Origin: CAJINA01 sp964647585
Lineage (GTDB): Bacteria > Desulfobacterota > Desulfobacteria > Desulfobacterales > CAJINA01
Direction: 5' to 3'
DNA length: 5,852 nt
Assembly (NCBI GenBank): GCA_964647585.1
Contig: CAZYGG010000122.1
Location: forward strand, 1-5,852
Shown here: positions 1-4,782 of the stretch, piece by piece
How positions within the stretch are numbered: position 1 is the first letter of the stretch
How the letters are laid out: every line of letters starts with the position of its first letter
The notes under the pieces: model-generated
The model's input: only the letters and a program-made list of their open reading frames with translations
Told to the model about the DNA's origin: nothing
The model's database searches: none
Translations under genes and position numbers: made by a program

Positions 1-150
1 AAGAAAAGTAACCAAAAGAAAACGCCCATAAGACGCGGCCCTTCGGGCTGCCCTGCGCTTCTCGGAAAGGGCGCGCTCAGCGCAACTCGCTGGCGCTCAA
101 ACAAGCACTTCGCTTCCTCGCCCTTTCCTGCGATGCTCGGCGCGTCTTAA
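1..150 (+). repeat. Right-hand part of an interspersed palindromic element, with an open frame running in from the left edge
   Basis: Frame 1 is open from the left edge to a TAA at 148-150 and begins KKSNQKKTPIRRGPSG. I recognise this kind of translation, starting with a K-E/K-SNQ-K string, as the product of an interspersed intergenic repeat seen in many proteobacterial genomes rather than as a conserved protein; this is from memory and unchecked. The DNA is strongly palindromic. TAAGACGCG (29-37) pairs with CGCGTCTTA (141-149), GGAAAGGGCG (64-73) pairs with CGCCCTTTCC (119-128), and AGCGC (79-83) pairs with GCGCT (93-97). The nested arms would let an RNA copy fold into one long hairpin. It could instead be the 3' end of a real gene truncated by the window edge, but the low-complexity, arginine- and serine-rich translation argues against that. 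Confidence 0.6.
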
Positions 151-180
151 AGGGGAAGTTCAAAAACGCCATGTAGGTCG

Positions 181-207
181 CCCCCTTGGGGGTTTCCGGA
201 GGCCTCC
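181..207. other. Two adjacent small palindromes in the leader spacer
   Basis: CCCCCTTGGGGG (181-192) is followed by TTT and then by the perfect 10-bp palindrome GGAGGCCTCC (198-207). The first could act as a short terminator for whatever lies to the left, but the loop is tiny and the T-run is only three bases, so this is weak. I see no gene in 151-331. The rest of that stretch is described under the palindrome at 255-283 and the promoter at 287-315. Confidence 0.3.
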
Positions 208-254
208 ATCTCTGCTGAACGAGCGAAACTATCTTAAAACTTAACACGTAAAAC

Positions 255-283
255 TGATGAATTCGGGGTTTTTGAATTCATCA
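255..283. repeat. Perfect 10-bp inverted repeat just upstream of the tRNA promoter
   Basis: TGATGAATTC (255-264) and GAATTCATCA (274-283) are perfect reverse complements around a nine-base GGGGTTTTT loop. There is no T-run after the right arm, so a plus-strand terminator is not indicated. The right arm ends only three bases before a TTGACA box, so an operator or an old repeat unit are both possible. The string TGATGAATTCG (255-265) recurs at 3194-3204 across the ybaB stop codon. Confidence 0.55.
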
Positions 284-286
284 CCA

Positions 287-315
287 TTGACATAAAAAAG
301 CAAAAATACTATCTG
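287..315 (+). promoter_or_regulatory. Candidate sigma-70 promoter for the serine tRNA genes
   Basis: A perfect -35 box TTGACA lies at 287-292. With a 17-base spacer the -10 position is TATCTG (310-315), which is weak. A better-looking TACTAT (307-312) is only 14 bases away. Either would start transcription close to 320, just upstream of the first mature tRNA base at 332, which is the expected arrangement. The -35 box is convincing and the -10 is not. Confidence 0.45.
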
Positions 316-331
316 AAACCGAAACTTATCA

Positions 332-420
332 GGAGAGGTGGCCGAGCGGCTGAAGGCGGTAGTCTCGAAAACTACTGAGGGCTATGTCCTCCGCGAGTTC
401 GAATCTCGCCCTCTCCGCCA
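332..420 (+). tRNA. tRNA-Ser(CGA)
   Basis: This is a class II tRNA reading codon UCG. The acceptor stem GGAGAGG (332-338) pairs with CCTCTCC (410-416), followed by discriminator G417 and an encoded CCA (418-420). The anticodon stem GTAGT (359-363) pairs with ACTAC (371-375) around the loop CTCGAAA, giving anticodon CGA at 366-368. The long variable arm that marks serine tRNAs has stem GAGG (377-380) with CCTC (388-391). The T-arm GCGAG/CTCGC encloses TTCGAAT. All stems are perfect and nothing suggests a pseudogene. A second serine tRNA lies 116 bp downstream. Confidence 0.97.
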
Positions 421-536
421 CTTACCGGCAGGGCCCTTTAAACAGGCGATATTTTCCTTGATTTTTCCGCCGGGATGATTCATACAGGGGCCGCCTGCAG
501 CAACCGCCCTGAACGCGGGTGCACCATCGAAAATGC

Positions 537-630
537 GGAGAGATGTCCGAGCTGGCTGAAGGAGCACGACTGGAAATCGTGTGTGTCGTTTAAAGCGGCA
601 CCGAGGGTTCGAATCCCTCTCTCTCCGCCA
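537..630 (+). tRNA. tRNA-Ser(GGA)
   Basis: This class II serine tRNA decodes UCC and UCU. The acceptor GGAGAGA (537-543) pairs with TCTCTCC (620-626), then discriminator G627 and an encoded CCA (628-630). The anticodon stem CACGA (565-569) pairs with TCGTG (577-581), and the anticodon GGA is at 572-574. The variable arm TGTCG (584-588) pairs with CGGCA (596-600) through one G-U pair. The T-arm GAGGG/CCCTC encloses TTCGAAT. Six T residues follow the CCA (631-636) and may aid termination. The spacer from the first tRNA could allow co-transcription; a weak separate promoter (TTGATT at 458-463, CATACA at 481-486) is also possible. A serine tRNA ahead of dnaX is a common bacterial arrangement. Confidence 0.97.
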
Positions 631-734
631 TTTTTTACCCAGGTTGGTCTCATCCTGCCTTAATATTTCCCTATCCTTTTAGAACCTGGTTCTCAAAAAA
701 AGGTTAAAGGCCACTGGCCGCGCCAAGATGCCAA

Positions 735-938
735 GAAAATCAAAAGCATGCATCGCGCAAAGCCGCCAAGGCGCCAAGAAAAGCAAGAGCATATATTGGG
801 CGCACTATCGTGCGGAAAACCGCTTTTATAGCATTGAGTTCTCTTGTCCTTGAGATTTTAACCGGCGAAGCCGGGAAAAGACCTGGTTTGCTTTGCGCCT
901 TGGCGTCTTTGCGCGATGCTATGGTTTTGACTTTGGTT
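735..938. repeat. Large imperfect inverted repeat filling the tRNA-dnaX spacer
   Basis: The 25-base segments 750-774 and 895-919 are reverse complements at 24 of 25 positions, and weaker similarity extends outward (735-749 against about 920-938). About 120 bases separate the core arms and hold smaller hairpins: CGCAC/GTGCG at 801-814, GCGG-AAAA-CCGC then TTTT (812-827), and CCGGC-GAA-GCCGG (862-874). The arms carry the GCGCAAAG / CGCCAAGGCGC wording of a widespread interspersed repeat whose minus-strand reading contains SRKDAKAQ. I recognise that string from many unrelated genomes as a spurious protein. A 101-codon minus-strand frame (740-1045) comes from this repeat and should not be called a gene. 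Confidence 0.75.
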
Positions 939-963
939 TTCTCTGTGTCCTCTGCGAGAGAAA

Positions 964-1105
964 AGACCTCAGAATGACTGCCAATCAATAACCGGCGCTG
1001 CACAAGCATAAGATCACGGGCAAACGTAAGCTGTGGAAAGTGCAAGTGTTATTTTCCGCCGCATACGGGCTTGCCGTAACAGACTGTTCATGTTAACTAA
1101 GGCCC
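964..1105 (+). other. Leader region of dnaX, no gene seen
   Basis: This non-coding stretch lies between the inverted repeat and the dnaX start. It opens with CCTCAGAATGAC (967-978), a 12-mer repeated at 5751-5762. The best promoter guess is TTGCCG (1071-1076) with TTAACT (1094-1099) 17 bases later, but the -10 match is poor and would leave almost no leader. Ribosome binding is also weak: AAGG at 1099-1102 is only three bases from the ATG. No signal-recognition-particle RNA core (the GGAAGGAAGCAG-type motif often found between tRNA-Ser and dnaX) is visible. Confidence 0.35.
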
Positions 1106-2812
1106 ATGTCTTATCTGGTCCTGGCAAGAAAATATCGTCCCCAGACGTTTGAAGAGGTTGTGCAGCAGGCGCACGTTACCACCACCCTGACCAATGCCAT
1201 CCTGGCCGACCGGGTGGCCCATGCGATTCTTTTTGCAGGTCCCCGGGGAACCGGCAAGACGACCATCGCCCGCATTCTCGCCAAGGCGATGAATTGTATC
1301 CAGGGGCCCCTGCCCACCCCCTGTAATGCCTGTCGATCGTGTGAGGAAGTTACCGGCGGCAGCAGTGCCGATGTGTTCGAGATCGACGGCGCTTCCAACA
1401 ACAGTGTCGACCAGGTGCGGGAACTGCGCGAAAACATCAAGTACATGCCCGCTTACAGCAAGTTCAAAATCTACATCATTGATGAAGTCCACATGCTCAG
1501 TGTGGCCGCTTTCAACGCGCTCTTGAAAACACTGGAAGAGCCGCCCGGGCATGTTATGTTCCTGTTCGCTACGACGGAACCCCATAAGATTCCCATAACC
1601 ATCCATTCGCGCTGCCAGCGACATGATCTGCGGCGGATTGATTCCCAGGCGTTAATCGCGCACATGAAAATGCTCTGCCACCGGGAGGAACGGGAGGTGT
1701 CTTTGGAAAGCCTGGGTGTCATAGCGCGGGAGGCCGGGGGCAGTATGCGCGATGCGCTGAGCCTCCTGGACCAGGTCATTTCCAGTACGTCCGGACCGGT
1801 TGCGCATGAACAGCTTCTGGATATGCTGGGCGCCGTCGACCGGTCCCTGTTGTTCGATCTGGCCGACGGTATCATGCAAAAGGATCTGGCCGGGCTGCTC
1901 GACATCCTGGAAACAGCCTACAACCGGGGTACGGATATCCGGAGACTGTACGCGGATCTGGTGGAACATTTCCGGAACCTTATCGTGGTTGGCATGGGCC
2001 GGCAGACCGAGAAGCTGATTGATGCCCCCGACCATGAGCGTGAACGTCTGGCCCAACAGGCCCGCGGGGCGGCCCCCACGCTTTTCAGCCAGGTATTCAG
2101 GATTCTGGCGGAAGAGGTGCCGGCCCTCAAGTTTGCCGCCAGTCCCAAACTGGCTTTTGAGACGGTTCTGTTCCGGTTGCTCGAGGCCCAGCCGGCACTT
2201 CCGGTGGAGGAGCTTATCGAAAAACTGGATATGCTCCGCGAAGATTTTGCGCAAGGGGGCCCTCCGGTGATACCGGTCTCGGCCGGCAGCCCTGTCCCCG
2301 CCCAGCCGCCGGAAACAATTCCGGCAACAATCCCCGCAGCAATCAAGGAGCCGGCTGCCGGTTTTAACCCGGTTCCGCCTCCGCCGGCCGACAACCCGGT
2401 CGGGGAAACGGCTGTAAATGAAAAAGACCTGTCAGCCCTCTGGCCGCAGCTCCTGGAGGTTATCGCCCGCGAACATCCCCCCCTGGGCGGGGCCCTGGCG
2501 AGTGCGAAACTGCTGGAGGTGACCGCCGAAACGGTAACCCTTGAAGTGCCCGGCAATCAGTTCAATATCAACCGCCTCAGAAAGCGGGAAAACAGTGCCA
2601 GGCTGGAAAAGACCTGCAGCGATTTCTTTCAGCGCCCGGTGACGGTTGTCATGAAAGCCGATATGGCCGGCCGGAAAAAGAACGATTCTAAAAAAAAACT
2701 GGACAATAAACGCAAGCAGGATGTATTGAGTCATCCCTTGATTGAGGACGCGATCGAGATCTTTAAAGGTGAAGTTGTGGAGGTCAGATCACTGTCCGAA
2801 AAGGGGAAATAG
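1106..2812 (+). CDS. dnaX: DNA polymerase III subunit tau/gamma (clamp-loader ATPase)
   Basis: This 568-residue protein is the motor subunit of the clamp loader, which opens the beta clamp and loads it at primer ends; the long form also tethers polymerase cores. The start is set by the family opening MSYLVLARKYRPQTFEEVV. Walker A is GPRGTGKT (45-52). The zinc module uses C64, C73, C76 and C79, with E. coli-like spacing. Walker B is IIDEVHML (D126, E127), sensor 1 lies in ATTEPHKIP (155-163), the SRC arginine finger is R169, and sensor 2 is GGSMRDALSLLDQ (211-223). The AAA+ collar follows to about 365. A proline-rich linker (about 384-432) leads to the tau C-terminal domain (about 439-520). 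A lysine-rich stretch (523-537) precedes the tail HPLIEDAIEIFKGEVVEV (543-560). One oddity is Q20, where relatives usually have Gly. The gene probably leads the ybaB-recR operon, 63 bp ahead of ybaB. Confidence 0.97.
   Translation: MSYLVLARKYRPQTFEEVVQQAHVTTTLTNAILADRVAHAILFAGPRGTGKTTIARILAKAMNCIQGPLPTPCNACRSCEEVTGGSSADVFEIDGASNNSVDQVRELRENIKYMPAYSKFKIYIIDEVHMLSVAAFNALLKTLEEPPGHVMFLFATTEPHKIPITIHSRCQRHDLRRIDSQALIAHMKMLCHREEREVSLESLGVIAREAGGSMRDALSLLDQVISSTSGPVAHEQLLDMLGAVDRSLLFDLADGIMQKDLAGLLDILETAYNRGTDIRRLYADLVEHFRNLIVVGMGRQTEKLIDAPDHERERLAQQARGAAPTLFSQVFRILAEEVPALKFAASPKLAFETVLFRLLEAQPALPVEELIEKLDMLREDFAQGGPPVIPVSAGSPVPAQPPETIPATIPAAIKEPAAGFNPVPPPPADNPVGETAVNEKDLSALWPQLLEVIAREHPPLGGALASAKLLEVTAETVTLEVPGNQFNINRLRKRENSARLEKTCSDFFQRPVTVVMKADMAGRKKNDSKKKLDNKRKQDVLSHPLIEDAIEIFKGEVVEVRSLSEKGK
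2690..2740 (+). promoter_or_regulatory. Possible programmed slippage or frameshift site in dnaX (A9 run plus downstream hairpin)
   Basis: Nine consecutive A residues (2690-2698) encode K529-K531 as AAA AAA AAA. One added A in the transcript, or a -1 ribosomal shift, would give T-G-Q and then TAA (2707-2709), a 534-residue product lacking the conserved tail. A lost A would give ten new residues and stop at TGA 2727-2729, about 540 residues. Downstream, CAAG (2713-2716) and GGATG (2719-2723) can pair with CTTG (2737-2740) and CATCC (2732-2736), a nine-pair hairpin with a two-base bulge. It starts 14 bases after the A-run, farther than most stimulatory stems. Short and long DnaX forms made at A-rich sites are established in E. 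coli (ribosomal) and Thermus thermophilus (A9, transcriptional). Function here is inferred. Confidence 0.45.
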
Positions 2813-2860
2813 GCGCCGTCTCATAGGTGGGATGGTATATAGAGGCGGTTTTAAAAAGGT

Positions 2861-2870
2861 AGGGAGGAAG
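2861..2870 (+). promoter_or_regulatory. Strong ribosome binding site of ybaB, deciding the start
   Basis: AGGGAGGAAG contains a near-consensus GGGAGG (2862-2867) that ends eight bases before ATG 2876. The encoded N-terminus has methionines at residues 1, 4, 7, 10 and 11, so the start could be misplaced. This site selects the first one. Confidence 0.8.
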
Positions 2871-2875
2871 CAAGT

Positions 2876-3196
2876 ATGAAAGGTATGAAGGGTATGGGCG
2901 GCATGATGAAGCAGGCCCAGAAATTACAATCCAAAATGATGAAAATGCAGGCGGAGCTTGCCGAGAAAACGGTTGAGACCACTGCGGGCGGCGGGATGAT
3001 CAAGGTGGTTGCCAATGGCAAGCAGCAGATTGTATCACTTGAAATCGAAAAGGAAGTTGTGGACCCTGAGGATGTGGAGATGCTGCAGGACCTGGTGCTG
3101 GCAGCGGTGAACGACGCCCTGGCCAAGTCCCAGGAAATGGTGCAGGGGGAAATGGGCAAACTCACCGGCGGTATGAACATCCCGGGGCTTTTTTGA
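2876..3196 (+). CDS. ybaB: YbaB/EbfC family nucleoid-associated DNA-binding protein
   Basis: This 106-residue protein has normal family length. YbaB/EbfC proteins are small cytoplasmic dimers with a tweezer-like fold that bind DNA and act as nucleoid-associated factors. The sequence shows the family plan. A Met/Lys/Gln-rich N-terminal helix (residues 1-32, ending AELAEKTVE) leads to a glycine-rich turn TTAGGGMIKVVANGKQQIVSL (35-55). Then come the acidic DPEDVEMLQDLVLAAVNDALAKS (63-85) helix and a Met/Gly-rich tail ending NIPGLF. It lies 63 bp after dnaX and 54 bp before recR, the usual place for this gene, which fits a role linked to replication or recombination. Its TGA stop overlaps the start of the TGATGAATTCG string also found near the tRNA promoter. 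Identification is firm; the exact cellular role of the family is less settled. Confidence 0.95.
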   Translation: MKGMKGMGGMMKQAQKLQSKMMKMQAELAEKTVETTAGGGMIKVVANGKQQIVSLEIEKEVVDPEDVEMLQDLVLAAVNDALAKSQEMVQGEMGKLTGGMNIPGLF

Positions 3197-3250
3197 TGAA
3201 TTCGTAAAGCGAATCGCATTTACTAACATTCGTGGGGCAGCTTCTTTATC

Positions 3251-3853
3251 ATGCAGCACTACCCAGACTCAATTCTTAATTTGATTCGACAGATTTCCAG
3301 GCTTCCGGGAATCGGTGAGAAAACTGCAGAACGGCTGGCGTTGCACATTTTAAGGTCTCCCGGTCGGGAAGCCGGACAACTGGCGGACGCCATCCGGGAT
3401 CTCAAGGAAAGAACCCGGCTTTGCAGCCGGTGTTACTCATTGAGTGATGGGCCGGTCTGCCGAATATGCGCCGATCCGCACCGGGACAAGTCCCGGTTGT
3501 GTGTTGTGGAGCAGCCCGCCGATATGGTGGCCCTGGAAAAATCAGGGGCTTTCAGCGGCCTTTACCATATCCTGGGGGGTGTGCTGTCACCCATGGATGG
3601 TATCGGTCCCGATAAAATCCGTATCCGGGAACTGCTGGCCAGACTTGCCGCTGAAGAGATTGTCGAGGTGGTACTCGCAACCAGCACCAGTGTCGAGGGC
3701 GAAGCCACTGCGGATTACCTTTCCAACCAGCTCGCGCAACGATCTCTGCGGGTCACCCGCATTGCTTCGGGTGTGCCCGTGGGCGGTGACCTGAAATTTG
3801 TCGACCAGGTGACGCTGAAAAGAGCCATGGAGACCCGGCGCGATGTCGGATAA
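3251..3853 (+). CDS. recR: Recombination mediator protein RecR
   Basis: RecR (200 residues, typical length) works with RecO and RecF to load RecA onto SSB-coated single-stranded gaps. The N-terminal helix-hairpin-helix is LPGIGEKTAERLALHIL (18-34). A four-cysteine zinc finger follows: C58, C61, C70 and C73 (C-x2-C-x8-C-x2-C). The Toprim domain starts at CVVEQPADMVALEKS (84-98) with the conserved E87, continues through HILGGVLSPMDGIGP (106-120) and ATSTSVEGEATADYL (143-157), and ends with the C-terminal segment GVPVGGDLKFVDQVTLKRAM (174-192). The ATG at 3251 matches the family opening (compare the MQYPEPI-type start in Bacillus), although the upstream region has only a distant GGGG (about 3234-3237) as Shine-Dalgarno. 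That suggests modest initiation or coupling to ybaB. The last 11 bases overlap the next gene. Confidence 0.96.
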   Translation: MQHYPDSILNLIRQISRLPGIGEKTAERLALHILRSPGREAGQLADAIRDLKERTRLCSRCYSLSDGPVCRICADPHRDKSRLCVVEQPADMVALEKSGAFSGLYHILGGVLSPMDGIGPDKIRIRELLARLAAEEIVEVVLATSTSVEGEATADYLSNQLAQRSLRVTRIASGVPVGGDLKFVDQVTLKRAMETRRDVG

Positions 3854-4259
3854 GGTGAATCCGGATATGTTGTTTGAATGTCAGCAGTGCGGTGACTGTT
3901 GCCATGGGTACGGCGGGACCTACGTGACGGCGGAGGATGTGGCCGCAATCAGTGCGTTTATCGGCACGGATCCGGCTGATTTCGTCAAAACCTATTGCCA
4001 GATGTCCGGCGATCGGCCGGTTTTGGCCCAGGCTGCGGATGGCTATTGTGTTTTTTGTAAGGATGGCGCCTGCACCATTCATCCCGTAAAGCCGGATATG
4101 TGCCGGGCCTGGCCCTTTCTCAAAAGCATCCTGGTGGACGTGGGCAACTGGCATGCCATGGCCCGCGCCTGCCCGGGCATGCGCACCGATCGGGATGATG
4201 ACACTATCAGGGAAGGGGTCCGGCAGGAAATTGCCAGGCGGGAGACGGAAGAGGCATAG
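3843..4259 (+). CDS. YkgJ-type cysteine-cluster protein (putative metal-binding)
   Basis: This 138-residue protein belongs to the YkgJ/UPF0153-like zinc- or iron-chelating cysteine-cluster family. The hallmark FECQQCGDCC puts C13, C16, C19 and C20 near the N-terminus. The second cluster is GYCVFCKDGACTIHPVKPDMCRAWPF (67-92), with C69, C72, C77, H80 and C87 and the typical P-x-x-CR-x-WPF ending; C52 and C110 are extra cysteines. No signal peptide or membrane segment is visible, so it is probably cytoplasmic. The ligand (Zn or an Fe-S cluster) and the physiological function are not established for most of the family. The ATG lies inside the 3' end of recR, overlapping by 11 bp, with GGAGA (3829-3833) as a plausible ribosome binding site. 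Translational coupling with recR is likely. Its TAG stop abuts a direct repeat. Confidence 0.88.
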   Translation: MSDKVNPDMLFECQQCGDCCHGYGGTYVTAEDVAAISAFIGTDPADFVKTYCQMSGDRPVLAQAADGYCVFCKDGACTIHPVKPDMCRAWPFLKSILVDVGNWHAMARACPGMRTDRDDDTIREGVRQEIARRETEEA

Positions 4260-4426
4260 GTTCAGAGGCTGAAAAACTCTAACGCCCAACATCGAACGTT
4301 GACAATGGTCCTGTCGGGCCAATTGATTTAAAAGAATTAACTGGACGCCGCAGGCGACTGTAGTTCGAAGTTCGATGTTGGACGTTCGATGTTCGATGTT
4401 AAATCGGGGTACAGGGTTCAGAGGCT
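4259..4426. repeat. Segment bounded by 12-bp perfect direct repeats
   Basis: GGTTCAGAGGCT occurs at 4259-4270 and again at 4415-4426, and the match ends exactly at 12 bp on both sides. The left copy begins at the last base of the preceding stop codon. The 144 bases between hold an inverted pair and the TTCGATGTT repeats. The pattern resembles a small insertion or deletion bracketed by short repeats, but no transposase or clear terminal inverted repeats mark it as a known element. Confidence 0.5.
4285..4400. repeat. TTCGATGTT-type interspersed repeat with inverted arm
   Basis: GTTCGATGTT appears three times, at 4370-4379, 4384-4393 and 4391-4400 (the last two overlapping). CCAACATCGAAC (4286-4297) is the exact reverse complement of 4370-4381, and AACATCGAACGT (4288-4299) of 4382-4393. 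An RNA could therefore form either of two alternative stems across a loop of about 70-80 bases. I recognise TTCGAnGTTCGA-type wording from spacers of other environmental genomes, from memory only. Convergent genes lie on either side, so it may serve as a two-way transcription barrier; no T-run supports an intrinsic terminator. Confidence 0.6.
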
Positions 4427-4482
4427 CAAGGGTTCAAAGGTTTAAACCCTGAACCGGGAACCTCTGAACGGGGAACTTTGAA
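4414..4482. repeat. GGTTCA/TGAACC palindromic repeat cluster
   Basis: Short GGTTCA-like units in both orientations can fold in several ways. GTTCAGAGG (4416-4424) pairs with CCTCTGAAC (4461-4469). GGTTCA (4431-4436) pairs with TGAACC (4450-4455) around the perfect 10-bp palindrome GGTTTAAACC (4439-4448). TTCAAAG (4433-4439) pairs with CTTTGAA (4476-4482). It ends directly at the stop codon of the minus-strand gene, so it is placed to shape that transcript's 3' end. No T-run is present. Confidence 0.6.
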
Positions 4483-4484
4483 GT

Positions 4485-4766
4485 TTATGTTCCGTCCCAA
4501 CCAGCCGTGTTTGTCAGGATGTAGATATCCCGGCTGTCCTGGTCCGAGATTATTTTTTTTAAGATCTTCCTCTCTTCAAGGGTGTCGAGCCCTTCCTGCA
4601 GGCTGGCTTCACTGCCGTTCCAGATTTCCAGCATGTTTGGGGTGGAGAGGGTTGAACCGGCGTCGGTGAGGCCACAGCACATGAGGTAGACCGATATGGT
4701 TTCTGTGGAAAGATTCAGGCTGAATATTTTCTGGCTCATGGCCGGGGGTTGATGCTGGCTGGTCAT
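4485..4766 (-). CDS. Conserved-looking small hypothetical protein, possible winged-helix fold
   Basis: I cannot assign a function. The protein has 93 residues from the ATG at 4766, which is preferred over the in-frame TTG at 4778 because GGAG (4776 to 4773 on the minus strand) sits six bases before the ATG; the TTG would overlap that site. The sequence reads as a compact soluble domain. An N-terminal tail (1-14) is followed by helix TETISVYLMCCGLTDAG (21-37), a short TPNMLEIWN segment (42-50), a long amphipathic helix SEASLQEGLDTLEERKILKK (52-71), and a DSRDIYILT strand (77-85). Helix-helix-helix-hairpin order suggests a winged helix, by inference only. Two adjacent cysteines (C30, C31) lie in the first helix. 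No signal peptide or membrane segment is seen. It is convergent with the YkgJ-type gene and divergent from murI. Confidence 0.7.
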   Translation of the reverse strand: MTSQHQPPAMSQKIFSLNLSTETISVYLMCCGLTDAGSTLSTPNMLEIWNGSEASLQEGLDTLEERKILKKIISDQDSRDIYILTNTAGWDGT

Positions 4767-4772
4767 AAAGAA

Positions 4773-4776
4773 CTCC
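4773..4776 (-). promoter_or_regulatory. Ribosome binding site for the small minus-strand gene
   Basis: Read on the minus strand, TTTTTGGAG is followed by TTCTTT and then ATG. The GGAG core is six bases from the start, an ideal spacing. This favours the ATG at 4766 over the upstream TTG at 4778 and over the internal ATG at 4739, which has no such site. Confidence 0.65.
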
Positions 4777-4782
4777 AAAAAT

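Noticed and set aside
332..630. tRNA genes as integration sites for a mobile island
   Set aside because: No integrase gene is visible and there is no second copy of a tRNA 3' end beyond the CTCTCCGCCA shared by the two serine tRNAs.
382..663. Short open frames on both strands across the two tRNA genes
   Set aside because: They read through perfect tRNA structures and have no domain features.
740..1045. Minus-strand 101-codon open frame
   Set aside because: It lies in the inverted repeat, and its SRKDAKAQ-type translation is a known product of an interspersed repeat. There is no ribosome binding site argument or conserved domain.
1097..2556. Several open frames in other frames of dnaX, up to 212 codons on the minus strand
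   Set aside because: They are shadows of a GC-rich coding sequence; dnaX in its own frame carries every expected motif.
3184..3194. Intrinsic terminator at GGGGCTTTTTT within the ybaB end
   Set aside because: There is no stable hairpin before the T-run, and the bases encode the conserved PGLF ending.
3753..4322. Minus-strand 189-codon frame opposite recR and the YkgJ-type gene
   Set aside because: The plus strand has two recognisable families with intact cysteine motifs, and the minus frame shows none.
4285..4482. Possible CRISPR array
   Set aside because: The repeats are short, unevenly spaced or overlapping, and in both orientations, with no spacers of constant length and no cas gene.
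4478..4669. Plus-strand 63-codon frame opposite the small hypothetical gene
   Set aside because: It has no ribosome binding site and a Cys/Arg/Pro-rich implausible translation. The minus-strand frame has a good start and a sensible fold pattern.
4775..4778. TTG at 4778 as start of the small minus-strand gene
   Set aside because: It overlaps the GGAG ribosome binding site that serves the ATG at 4766, so the four extra residues are probably not translated.
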